Assembly (NCBI RefSeq): GCF_009901565.1
Contig: NZ_WXEW01000006.1
Coordinates: 62,001 to 126,000 of the forward strand
Source: Herbidospora solisilvae
GTDB lineage: Bacteria; Actinomycetota; Actinomycetes; Streptosporangiales; Streptosporangiaceae
Direction of reading: 5' to 3'
Length of the DNA: 64,000 nucleotides
This document shows positions 17,433 to 24,923 of this stretch, piece by piece. A program made the position numbers and the translations under genes. The notes below the pieces were generated by a model. It had not been told where the DNA came from and searched no databases. It worked only from the letters and a program-made list of their open reading frames with translations. Each line of letters opens with the position of its first letter. Position 1 is the stretch's first letter.

Positions 17433-18716
17433 TTACTTGGCCGCGACCTTCTCGATGACGTCCGCGGCCACGCGGAGGCCGTCTCGGCGGCGGAGCTCCT
17501 CCCCCTTCGCGGCCAGGTCGGCGCGGAGGGCGGAGTCGCCGAGCAGGCGGTCGACGGCCCCGATGAGCTCCTCGTCGGAGAACTTGTAGGTGTCCAGCCG
17601 GACGCCGTAGCCCTTCTCGTCGACACGCTGGGCGTTGTCGTACTGGTCCCAGAACAGGGGCAGCACGATCATCGGCTTGCCGAAGTGCAGCGCCTCGGTG
17701 GTGGTGTTGTTGCCGCCGTGGGTGATGACGAGGTCCACCAGCGGGATGATCTTCGTCTGGGGGACGAACTCGGCGCCCCACATGTTGGAGGCCAACTCGA
17801 TCTCCTCGTGGAGGGGGCCCTTGGAGACGATGTACTGATGCGGCGTACGCGACAGCACGTCGATCACCCGGCGCATCAGCTCGACGTCGGCCGAGCCGAG
17901 CGAACCGAGCGAGAAGTAGATCAGCGCGTTGTCACCGCGCTCGAACGGCAACGTGAAGTCTTCGTCCGTCTCGCGTACCGACGAATCCAACCGGGTCCAC
18001 GAAGGCCCGAGCGGGCGCTCGACAGTGTAGTCGAGGAATTCGGGGTAAACGTAGAGATTGGCGTCACCCTCGTGGATGAAGTCGAGGTCCGGGAGCGGCG
18101 GGGCGCCCTGCTCCACGACCCACTCGTTGAACGCCGTCCAGATCTCGCGGTGGGTGCGGTCGTACTCCTCGTTGAACTCCTTCCACCCCTCACCGGTGGC
18201 CGGGAGACCCGAGAAGACCGGGGCGACGCCCTCGCCGCGCATCTCCAGCGGGTTGCACGACATGATGCGCACGAACGGCACGCCCGCGGTGAGCAGCGCG
18301 GGGAAGGTGATGACGTTGTCCTCGACGATGACGTCGGGCTTCACCCGCTCGATGATCGCCTTGAGCTGGGGCTCGCAGTACTTGGCGCCGTCGATGAGGG
18401 CGTCCCAGATCGGCTTGGTGACCGTCTCGAGCTGCTCCTGCGTCGACTTGCGGTATTCGGGCGCGGTGTCGCGGATGAAGTCCTTCCAGAACTGGCCCGC
18501 GTCCTGCTCCTCGGCGTCGTCGGCCGGCGGGGCGAGGTCGACCAGGTCCTCCTCGAACCCGAGGGCGGTCAGCTTGCCCTTCCACGACGCCTCGGCCGCG
18601 AACACCACACGGTGGCCGCGCTTGAGCAGGACGTCTCCGATGCCGATGCAGTTGTTGGTGGGCCCGTACGCGCTCTCCGGCATGAACAGGACGGTCAGCG
18701 GCTTCTCAGCAGACAT
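17433..18716 (-). CDS. GT1-family glycosyltransferase (macrolide-type)
   Basis: A 427-aa GT-B glycosyltransferase of the UDP-glycosyltransferase/MGT superfamily. The ATG at 18716 is preferred to upstream codons because it has GAGAAGAGA before it and gives MSAEKPLTVLFMPESAYG, the expected first beta strand. The C-terminal donor-binding signature THGGNNTTTEALHFGKP continues into PLFWDQYDNAQRV. Such enzymes glycosylate macrolides and other hydrophobic small molecules in secondary metabolism or self-resistance. No polyketide or deoxysugar genes are nearby. It follows the PotD-like lipoprotein gene by 94 bp on the same strand and precedes conservon 2. Confidence 0.85.
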   Translation of the reverse strand: MSAEKPLTVLFMPESAYGPTNNCIGIGDVLLKRGHRVVFAAEASWKGKLTALGFEEDLVDLAPPADDAEEQDAGQFWKDFIRDTAPEYRKSTQEQLETVTKPIWDALIDGAKYCEPQLKAIIERVKPDVIVEDNVITFPALLTAGVPFVRIMSCNPLEMRGEGVAPVFSGLPATGEGWKEFNEEYDRTHREIWTAFNEWVVEQGAPPLPDLDFIHEGDANLYVYPEFLDYTVERPLGPSWTRLDSSVRETDEDFTLPFERGDNALIYFSLGSLGSADVELMRRVIDVLSRTPHQYIVSKGPLHEEIELASNMWGAEFVPQTKIIPLVDLVITHGGNNTTTEALHFGKPMIVLPLFWDQYDNAQRVDEKGYGVRLDTYKFSDEELIGAVDRLLGDSALRADLAAKGEELRRRDGLRVAADVIEKVAAK

Positions 18717-18810
18717 TGGGGTTCTCTTCTCGCGGTAAACGATCGTTCCAACGCTCGCGGCGAAAAGCGGCGAAGCCCCCGGGGACTCCGCCGCGGTGCC
18801 CGTCACAGCG

Positions 18811-19941
18811 TCACTGCGCGGCGGTGACCTCGGTCGACAGGGTCGTGTACTTCACCGAGTCGGCGCCCAGGTCGATGATCGACTCGCCCTGCAGCAGGTC
18901 GGCCGGCGTGTACTTCAGCGGCTCGTTCGAGGCGAGGACCTCGGCCGGGATCTTCTCCATCGCGGCCTTGTTGGGAACCTTGTAGAGGATGTTCTGGGCG
19001 GCCCAGCCGTGCTGCTCCGGGTCGAGGATGAAGTTGATGAAGGCGTGCGCGGCTTCCTTGTTCTTGGACGCCTTCAGGATCACCATCGTGTCCACCCAGA
19101 GGTCGCTGCCCTCCTTGGGCACGACGAAGCCGACGTTGGGCTCACCGGTGGGGCACCAGCCGTCCCAGGCCTCGGCCATGACGGCCTCGCCCTTGGTGAC
19201 CTTGGCGCCGAAGTCGGTGTCGTCGAAGGCCAGCAGCTTGGGCTTGGCGGCCTCCAGCATCTCCTTGGCCTTGGCGATCACGGCGTCGTCGGTGGTGTTG
19301 ATCGACGCGTTCATGGCCTTGAGGGCGGGCAGCGCGAGCCAGCGCTCGGTGGTCATGAGGGTGATCTTCTTCTCGTACTCCGGCTTCGGCTTGAGAAGAT
19401 CGTTCCAGCTCGTGGGAGCGGGCTTCACCAGGTCGGTCCGGTAGCAGATGCCGGTCGTGCCCCAGGTGTAGGGAACCGAGAAGTTGTTGCCCTTGTCGTA
19501 GGACAGGTTCGAGGCCTCGGGGTAGAGGTTCGCGAGGTTCGGGATGAGCTCCTTGTGCAGGGGCTCCAGCAGGCCTGCCTCGTTGAGGGCCTGGGCGTAC
19601 TGACCCGACACGAAGGCCACGTCGAAGCCCTCACCCTTGGAGGCCGTGATCTTCGCCATCGCGGTCTCGTTGGTGTCGTGAATGGCCTTCTTGATGGTGA
19701 AGCCGAGCTTCTCCTTGACGCGCTTGTCCAGATCCTCGGGGCTGTAACCGTCCCAGATCGTGAAGGTGAGGCTCTGCTTGGTGAGATTGGCGTTCGGGTC
19801 GAGCTGCGCGGCGGTGGCGCTCGGCGCGGTGCCCTCCGCCGTGTTGGCGGAGTTGGAGCCGCCACACGCGGCCAGGGCGAGGACAAGGCCGGCGGCGGTG
19901 ACAACAGCCGGCAGATGACGGGTGTGCCGGATTCGGGACAC
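18811..19941 (-). CDS. Orphan PotD-like (polyamine-type) substrate-binding lipoprotein
   Basis: A 376-aa secreted lipoprotein. The GTG at 19941 is chosen because AGAAGGAG lies 8 nt upstream. The signal peptide ends in lipobox LAAC (ALAACGGS). The mature domain resembles spermidine/putrescine periplasmic proteins: FTIWDGYSPEDLDKRVKEKLG, FDVAFVSGQYAQALNEAGLL, NLSYDKGNNFSVPYTWGTTG, and AHAFINFILDPEQ. No permease or ATPase gene for it is in the window, so it either serves a distant transporter or acts as a ligand receptor. Its position between conservons 2 and 3, next to a glycosyltransferase gene, is noted under findings. Confidence 0.85.
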   Translation of the reverse strand: MSRIRHTRHLPAVVTAAGLVLALAACGGSNSANTAEGTAPSATAAQLDPNANLTKQSLTFTIWDGYSPEDLDKRVKEKLGFTIKKAIHDTNETAMAKITASKGEGFDVAFVSGQYAQALNEAGLLEPLHKELIPNLANLYPEASNLSYDKGNNFSVPYTWGTTGICYRTDLVKPAPTSWNDLLKPKPEYEKKITLMTTERWLALPALKAMNASINTTDDAVIAKAKEMLEAAKPKLLAFDDTDFGAKVTKGEAVMAEAWDGWCPTGEPNVGFVVPKEGSDLWVDTMVILKASKNKEAAHAFINFILDPEQHGWAAQNILYKVPNKAAMEKIPAEVLASNEPLKYTPADLLQGESIIDLGADSVKYTTLSTEVTAAQ

Positions 19942-20074
19942 GACCGCTACTCCTTCTGAAATTTGCCTGGTGGCCTGCAGGGGGGCAGACCAAAGGGGGA
20001 GTGTTGCAGTACGTATCAACACAGATCAAGACTTTTCAGGACATTGTTAGCTGGACGTTCACACTTCGATTTGA

Positions 20075-20092
20075 AGGATGCTTCAGCATCCT
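20075..20092. promoter_or_regulatory. Small perfect hairpin AGGATGC-TTCA-GCATCCT upstream of the PotD-like gene
   Basis: A 7-bp perfect stem with a 4-nt loop lies 134 bp upstream of the PotD-like start codon, in a 276-bp AT-richer gap. It could be an operator or a leader stem. There is no T-run beside it. Nothing else recognisable sits between it and the start codon. Confidence 0.35.
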
Positions 20093-20150
20093 GTCAACCA
20101 GTGAAATGGGACTCCAACTCACAAACATCCACAAACCACCACAACCCGGA

Positions 20151-20186
20151 CAAAAACATGGGCCACCTGCCGGGGACAGATGGCCC
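20151..20186 (-). terminator. Rho-independent terminator of conservon 3
   Basis: On the leftward strand, GGGCCATCTG and CAGGTGGCCC pair over 10 bp (one G-T) around a 7-nt loop, followed by ATGTTTTTG. It is 32 bp past the cvnD3 stop. It is one of only two T-tailed terminators seen in the window and separates conservon 3 from the PotD-like/glycosyltransferase pair. Confidence 0.8.
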
Positions 20187-20217
20187 TCAATGCCCGTGAG
20201 GTGCGGATTGTTCCCGA

Positions 20218-20802
20218 TCAGTATTGCCGACCGTATGCGGAACGTACGGTCAGTACGTACTCAACAAGGGTGATCAGGGTGGACTTGACGGCTTCGCGGG
20301 ACCGCGCGTCCGTCCGCACGATGGGCACGTGCGGCTGCAGCGACAGGGCCTCGCGAATCTGCTCCTCGGCGTGCATGAACACGCCGTCCCACCCGTTCAG
20401 CGCCACGACGAACGGAAGCTGCGCCTCCTCGAAGTAGTCGATCGCCGGGAAGCTGTCGGCAAGCCTGCGGCTGTCGACCAGAACGACCGCGCCGATCGCG
20501 CCGCGGACCAGATCGTCCCACATGAACCAGAACCTGTGCTGCCCGGGGGTTCCGAACAGGTAAAGGATGAGGTCCTGATCGAGCGAGAGACGACCGAAGT
20601 CCATGGCCACCGTGGTGGTCGTCTTCTCGGGCGTGAGCCCGAGGTCGTCGATCCCCGCGCTGGCGTCGGTCATGACGGCCTCGGTCGTCAGCGGAAGGAT
20701 CTCCGAGACGGCGCCGACGAACGTCGTCTTGCCCACGCCGAAACCACCCGCCACGACGATCTTCGTCGAGGTCAGGCCGCGACTAGAGCCTGCGAAGTCC
20801 AC
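20218..20802 (-). CDS. cvnD: Conservon 3 GTPase (CvnD)
   Basis: A 194-aa Ras/MglA-like GTPase with P-loop GGFGVGKTT, switch II LFGTPGQHRFWFMWDD and base-recognition motif NGWD (VVALNGWDGVF). The first 40 residues are identical or nearly so to CvnD2, including the MDFAGSSRGLTSTK start. The sequence diverges mainly in the last third, the likely effector or partner surface. It overlaps cvnC by 20 nt and is followed by a T-tailed terminator. Confidence 0.93.
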   Translation of the reverse strand: MDFAGSSRGLTSTKIVVAGGFGVGKTTFVGAVSEILPLTTEAVMTDASAGIDDLGLTPEKTTTTVAMDFGRLSLDQDLILYLFGTPGQHRFWFMWDDLVRGAIGAVVLVDSRRLADSFPAIDYFEEAQLPFVVALNGWDGVFMHAEEQIREALSLQPHVPIVRTDARSREAVKSTLITLVEYVLTVRSAYGRQY

Positions 20803-21145
20803 TGAGCACCCTTTCGAGCAAGTTAAGGTCGGGCTGACCAGAGCTGATGAGCTGTGGCATGTGCAGTCGCACCAGCCCTTCGTCGGCCATGTCGGCGATC
20901 AGCACCCGTGCCACCCCGAGGGGGACCCGGAGCAGCGCGGAGATCTCCGCGACCGATCGCACGGATCGGCAGAGCGTCATGATCGCCTCCTGCTCGGGGC
21001 CGAGCAGGGAGTAGTCATCGCCCATCATGGTCGCCGTGGAGACCAGCGTCTCCATCGCCAGATGGTAACGCGGCTCGGCGCGTCCTCCGGTGACGGCGTA
21101 AGGACGGAAAAGGGGTTCGTCCTCGGTCCCCTCACCCGCGCGCAT
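20783..21145 (-). CDS. cvnC: Conservon 3 DUF742 protein (CvnC)
   Basis: A 120-aa DUF742 protein, MRAGEGTEDEPLFRPYAVTGGRAEPRYHLAMETLV, then IMTLCRSVRSVAEISALLRVPLGVARVLIADM and the C-terminal DLNLLERVLSGLRRL shared by all three copies. It starts 6 nt after cvnB and overlaps cvnD by 20 nt. It is the most divergent of the three CvnC proteins in the central segment. Confidence 0.92.
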   Translation of the reverse strand: MRAGEGTEDEPLFRPYAVTGGRAEPRYHLAMETLVSTATMMGDDYSLLGPEQEAIMTLCRSVRSVAEISALLRVPLGVARVLIADMADEGLVRLHMPQLISSGQPDLNLLERVLSGLRRL

Positions 21146-21151
21146 CGGGCA

Positions 21152-21571
21152 TCACCGCCGCGCCGAGTGCAGCTCGGCACGCAGAGCCGGGGTCAGCGCC
21201 TGTCCGGCGCGCTCCACCAGAAGGGTCATCTGGTACGCGACAAGGCCCAGATCACAATCGTGTGACGCCAGTACCGCGAGGGCCGAACCGTCACTGATCG
21301 ACATCACCATGAGCAGTCCGCGCTGCATCTCCACGACGGTCTGCCGGACCGTGCCGCCCTCGAACACCCGGGAGGCGCCGGTGGTCAGGGAGGCCAGGCC
21401 GGCCGCCACCGCGGCCAGCTGGTCGGCCCGGTCGGGCGGGAACCCGTTGGAGTGGGCCAGGCGCAGGCCGTCGGCCGAGACCACGACCGCGTGCGCCACC
21501 CCTGGGGTGCCTGCCACGAAGTCGGTGATCAGCCAGTCGAACCTGCTGGCGTCGACACTGAGCTCAGTCAC
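21152..21571 (-). CDS. cvnB: Conservon 3 roadblock/LC7 protein (CvnB)
   Basis: A 139-aa roadblock/LC7 protein, GTG start with GAGGAGG 4 nt upstream. Conserved [48 protein letters not shown] and VAYQMTLLVERAGQALTPALR. It is less like copies 1 and 2 at its N-terminus (MTELSVDASRFDWL instead of REMSQAARG). It is coupled to cvnA by a 4-nt overlap. Confidence 0.92.
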   Translation of the reverse strand: MTELSVDASRFDWLITDFVAGTPGVAHAVVVSADGLRLAHSNGFPPDRADQLAAVAAGLASLTTGASRVFEGGTVRQTVVEMQRGLLMVMSISDGSALAVLASHDCDLGLVAYQMTLLVERAGQALTPALRAELHSARR

Positions 21572-24500
21572 GAGCCCTCCTCCTCATTACCCGTGCCTTC
21601 CTGCGTCCTTTCGGCCCGCCCTCGGCGTACGCCCTGCTGGAAACTGGACAGCCGGTCGCGTACGGCCTCGGGCGACACCTGGGGCCGGGGTGACTCCGGC
21701 GGCGGCGTGCCCCTTCCTCCCTGGGGCTGCGTCCCGACGGAACCCGGCACCAGGTTGGCACGAGGCGTCCGCTTCGGGAGCCCCGACTGTGTGACGCCCC
21801 CCGAAGCCGGTTCGTTGGCCGCACGGGCCGCCTGGAAGCCCTGATCGGCATGCCGGCCCCAGGGACTCGCCCCAGGCGTCACAGGGGCATCTGGAGCCCC
21901 AGGAGCGACGGGGGCGGCGGGCGGCTCCGGCCGGGTGAACCAGGCCGACGACTCGACCGACGCGAAGATCGGCAGGAACTCGTCCCCCCGCTCCAGCGGC
22001 GTGTCGGCCACCGGCCGCCCGACGGCCGGCGCCGCCGGTGCCCCGAGGACGGGGAACGTGCCCGAGTGCTCGGGCAACGGGGGCGCGAGCGGCGTCGGCT
22101 GGGTGTCCCCGGTGGGCGGCCGCAACCGCCCGGTCTCCCCGGCCGGACCACCGAGCCCGGCGGGACCGCCGGGTCCGGTCGGACCCGGCTGGCCGATCCG
22201 GGCGATCGGCCCGGTCGAGTTGGCCGGGTTGACGGGGCCGGTCGAGTTGGGCGAACCGATCCGGCCCGTCAAGCTGGGCAAGCCAGTCGGGCCCGTCGAA
22301 TTGGGCAAGCCAGTCGGGCCCGTCGAATTGGGCAAGCCAGTCGGGCCAGTTGAGTTGGGCGAACCAGTCGGGCCCGTCGAGTTGGGCGAACCGATCGGGC
22401 CGGTCGAGTTGGCCGGGCCGGCGGGGTTCGGCGGGTTCGTCGGGTGGCGGCGTTCGAAGCCGGGGAAGGTCCCACCCGGAGGCTGGCTCTGGCGGGGCAC
22501 CCGGCCCCCAGGTGGCGCGAATGAGTCGTCGGCCGGAGTGCGGGGCGACGGTGGCTTGCGCTGAGGCAGCCCGCCTGGTCCGGCCGCGACGGGACCGGTC
22601 GCGTGGGAACCCGTGCCGAAGGAGCCCGACGCCACCGGGCCCGTGGTGACCGGGCCCGTGTTCGCCGGGCCGGGGGTGAACGGGCCGGTCGAGAGGGCGG
22701 GCAGCGGGCCGGTGGGGAGTTCCGGGCGGGGCCGGGTCATCTGGGGCTGCTGGGGGGGCTGGGCGGGGGCGTCGGCGTTGCTGATGAGCTCGGCCGGGAA
22801 CAGCACCATCGCGATGATGCCGGTGCTGTCGCCGCGCCGGAGCTGGACCCGGATGCCGTGGCGTCCGGCCAGGCGGCCGACCACGAACAGGCCCATGCGG
22901 CGGGAGACCGAGACGTCCACGACCGGCGGCTCGGCCAGCCGGGTGTTGATCTCCAGCAGTTCGTCGGGGCTGAGCCCCATGCCGTTGTCGGTGATGGCCA
23001 GCAGCACCGCGCCGCCCTCGATCGGGCTGCTCGACACGATGACCTTGGTGCTGGGCGGCGAGAACGAGATTGCGTTCTCGACCAGCTCGGCCACCAGGTG
23101 GACGACGTCGTTGGCGGCGTGCCCGGCGATGGCCGGCGAGCGGTGGACCCGCACGGTCACCCGCTCGTAGTCCTCGACCTCCGACAACGAGGCGCGCACG
23201 ACGTCCACCAGCCGGGCCGGGGAGCTGCGCTTGCGCGCGGTCTCGTGCCCGGCCAAGACCAGCAGGTTCTCGGAGTTGCGGCGCATGCGGGTGGCGAGGT
23301 GGTCGAGCTTGAACAGGTCGGCCAGGCGGGCGCCGTCCTGTTCGCCGCGCTCCAGGCCGTCGATCAGCGAGATCTGGCGTTCGACCAGGGTCTGGGTGCG
23401 CCGCGACAGGTTGACGAACATCGCGTTGACGTTGTTGCGCAGCCGGGACTCCTCGCCCGCCAGCTTGACCGCCTGGAGGTGGACCTCGTCGAAGGCCTGG
23501 GCGACCTCGCCGATCTCGTCCTGGTTGTCGCCCGCGATGGGCTGCACCGCCGGGGAGGTGTCGCCGGTCTCCGACTCGCGCATGCGGCGCACGATCTCCG
23601 GCAGCCGGTTGCCCGCGATGTCCAGCGCCTCGGCGCGCAGCCGCCGCAGCGGGCGCACCATCGAGCGGGCGATCAGCACGGTCGTGACCAGGACCAGCAG
23701 GATCAGCGCGAGGATCAGCGCGCCGGCCACGATGGCACTGCGGCGCTCGGTCGAGCGCAGGTCGTCGGCGCGGGTCCGCAGCGCGGTCGCCACCTGGGCC
23801 TCGACCTTGGAGATCGCGTCGAGCACGGTGCCGTTGTCGCGGAACCAGTCCTGCGCGGTCAGCACCCGGCCGGGGATCGGCTTCAGCGGCTGGTTGCGCG
23901 AGCCGAGGGCGACCGCCCAGGCCTTGGCCATCTCGACGTCGGTGCTCGCCTTGCTGATCCGGGCGGCGTGGAAGGCCTGGAACTGGGCCGTGTTCGCCTC
24001 GGCGTTGAAGGCGCTCTCGTACGTCTCCTGCCGCGACCACGAGCCCAGGAAGCGCTGGAGGTCGTCGGGGGTGAACGACTGGCGGGGCTCCAGGAGCTCG
24101 CCGACCATGATGGCCCGCTGCTGCGAGGCCTCGTCCTTGACGTGGGCCAGCGCGCTGAGCGCGCGGGAGGCGGAGACCACGCCGGGGTCGTCGCTGAGTT
24201 CGCCGAGGTCGTCGTGCAGGCGCAGGACGGTGGCGATGGTGCCGCCGTACTCGAAGAAGACCGAGGTCCTCGGGTCGTCATCGCGCTCGGCGGCGTGACT
24301 GTCGGCCACCGTCTCCAGGCGGTTGAGCACCTGGCGGGCGTCCTCGACGACACGCGGCCCGAACGACGCGTCGACGGCGCGGAGGTCGGCGGCGGACTTC
24401 TTGATCAGACTGTCGACGACCAGCTTCTGTTCGGACAGCGTGTCCTGGTGCTGGCGGATCGTCTCGTCGGCGTTGCGCAGCGCGCTCTGCACGCCGATCA

Positions 24501-24747
24501 GGCCGTCGAGCCAGGCTCTGTGGTCGCGTTCGGCCGCCAGTTGCTGCGCGAGCTCCCGCAGGCGACCGGCGTACTCCGCCGCGGTCGCCGTCCGCTCGTA
24601 GGCGGACAGGCTGTCTACCGAACCGGCGACCCGCATGCTGGCCAGGATGACCGCGATGAGCGTCGGCGCGAGGATCAGGGCGGTGAGCCTTGTGGGCACC
24701 CGCCAGTTGCGCAGCGCGAAACGGCTTGCCCGCTTGTGAGTGGACAC
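21568..24747 (-). CDS. cvnA: Conservon 3 sensor histidine kinase-like protein (CvnA)
   Basis: About 1059 aa if translation starts at the GTG at 24747. An ATG at 24846 would add 33 residues, but no ribosome site precedes it and the extension does not resemble the other copies. Layout: TM1 (LTALILAPTLIAVILASMRV), extracellular NIT-like domain, TM2 (IVAGALILALILLVLVTTVLIA), HAMP, LFKLDHLATRMRRNSENLL, and HATPase (LVAELVENAISFSPPST, ITDNGMGL). The long cytoplasmic tail contains a collagen-like NSTGPTGLP repeat tract. It ends with VSPEAVRDRLSSFQQGVRRGR, the terminal motif common to the three CvnA proteins. Confidence 0.9.
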   Translation of the reverse strand: MSTHKRASRFALRNWRVPTRLTALILAPTLIAVILASMRVAGSVDSLSAYERTATAAEYAGRLRELAQQLAAERDHRAWLDGLIGVQSALRNADETIRQHQDTLSEQKLVVDSLIKKSAADLRAVDASFGPRVVEDARQVLNRLETVADSHAAERDDDPRTSVFFEYGGTIATVLRLHDDLGELSDDPGVVSASRALSALAHVKDEASQQRAIMVGELLEPRQSFTPDDLQRFLGSWSRQETYESAFNAEANTAQFQAFHAARISKASTDVEMAKAWAVALGSRNQPLKPIPGRVLTAQDWFRDNGTVLDAISKVEAQVATALRTRADDLRSTERRSAIVAGALILALILLVLVTTVLIARSMVRPLRRLRAEALDIAGNRLPEIVRRMRESETGDTSPAVQPIAGDNQDEIGEVAQAFDEVHLQAVKLAGEESRLRNNVNAMFVNLSRRTQTLVERQISLIDGLERGEQDGARLADLFKLDHLATRMRRNSENLLVLAGHETARKRSSPARLVDVVRASLSEVEDYERVTVRVHRSPAIAGHAANDVVHLVAELVENAISFSPPSTKVIVSSSPIEGGAVLLAITDNGMGLSPDELLEINTRLAEPPVVDVSVSRRMGLFVVGRLAGRHGIRVQLRRGDSTGIIAMVLFPAELISNADAPAQPPQQPQMTRPRPELPTGPLPALSTGPFTPGPANTGPVTTGPVASGSFGTGSHATGPVAAGPGGLPQRKPPSPRTPADDSFAPPGGRVPRQSQPPGGTFPGFERRHPTNPPNPAGPANSTGPIGSPNSTGPTGSPNSTGPTGLPNSTGPTGLPNSTGPTGLPSLTGRIGSPNSTGPVNPANSTGPIARIGQPGPTGPGGPAGLGGPAGETGRLRPPTGDTQPTPLAPPLPEHSGTFPVLGAPAAPAVGRPVADTPLERGDEFLPIFASVESSAWFTRPEPPAAPVAPGAPDAPVTPGASPWGRHADQGFQAARAANEPASGGVTQSGLPKRTPRANLVPGSVGTQPQGGRGTPPPESPRPQVSPEAVRDRLSSFQQGVRRGRAERTQEGTGNEEEGS
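22204..22410 (-). repeat. 27-bp repeats encoding collagen-like NSTGPTGLP in cvnA3
   Basis: About eight in-frame units of 27 bp, some nearly identical at the DNA level, encode NSTGPTGLP and close variants (NSTGPIGSP, PSLTGRIGS). Downstream the tail continues with more Gly-Pro-rich triplets (GPTGPGGPAG). The tract is in the cytoplasmic tail, and frame is preserved throughout. Recent expansion by slippage is likely. Confidence 0.9.
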
Positions 24748-24885
24748 CGGCCCCCGCCATTCGTACTTGACAAAAAGCCCTTCACGCTCCTGACAGCGCG
24801 AAGTGACATAGCCATACAAGCGGGCACAATTCGACCACAAGGTCATGATCAGCCACGGGGTTACCCATCGCCGAGGACAGAATCG

Positions 24886-24899
24886 TTACCAAGTGGTAA
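24886..24899. promoter_or_regulatory. Palindrome TTACCA-AG-TGGTAA upstream of conservon 3
   Basis: A 6-2-6 perfect inverted repeat, about 140 bp before the cvnA3 start and 25 bp past the glnD stop. It is a plausible operator for conservon 3. A related half-site, TGTTACCAG, occurs upstream of cvnA2 (around 17370), but no full palindrome is there. Confidence 0.35.
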
Positions 24900-24923
24900 G
24901 TGGACTGAAGCACTCAAACATGA

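Noticed and set aside
14694-18827. Rightward open frame of 1377 codons opposite cvnA2 and the glycosyltransferase
   Set aside because: It mirrors real genes in GC-rich DNA. The sequence is rich in Arg/Gly/Asp with no recognisable domain, and the opposite strand carries clear conserved proteins.
22204-22410. Regular 27-bp repeats as a possible CRISPR array
   Set aside because: There are no spacers. The repeats are contiguous, in frame, and encode a collagen-like protein tract.
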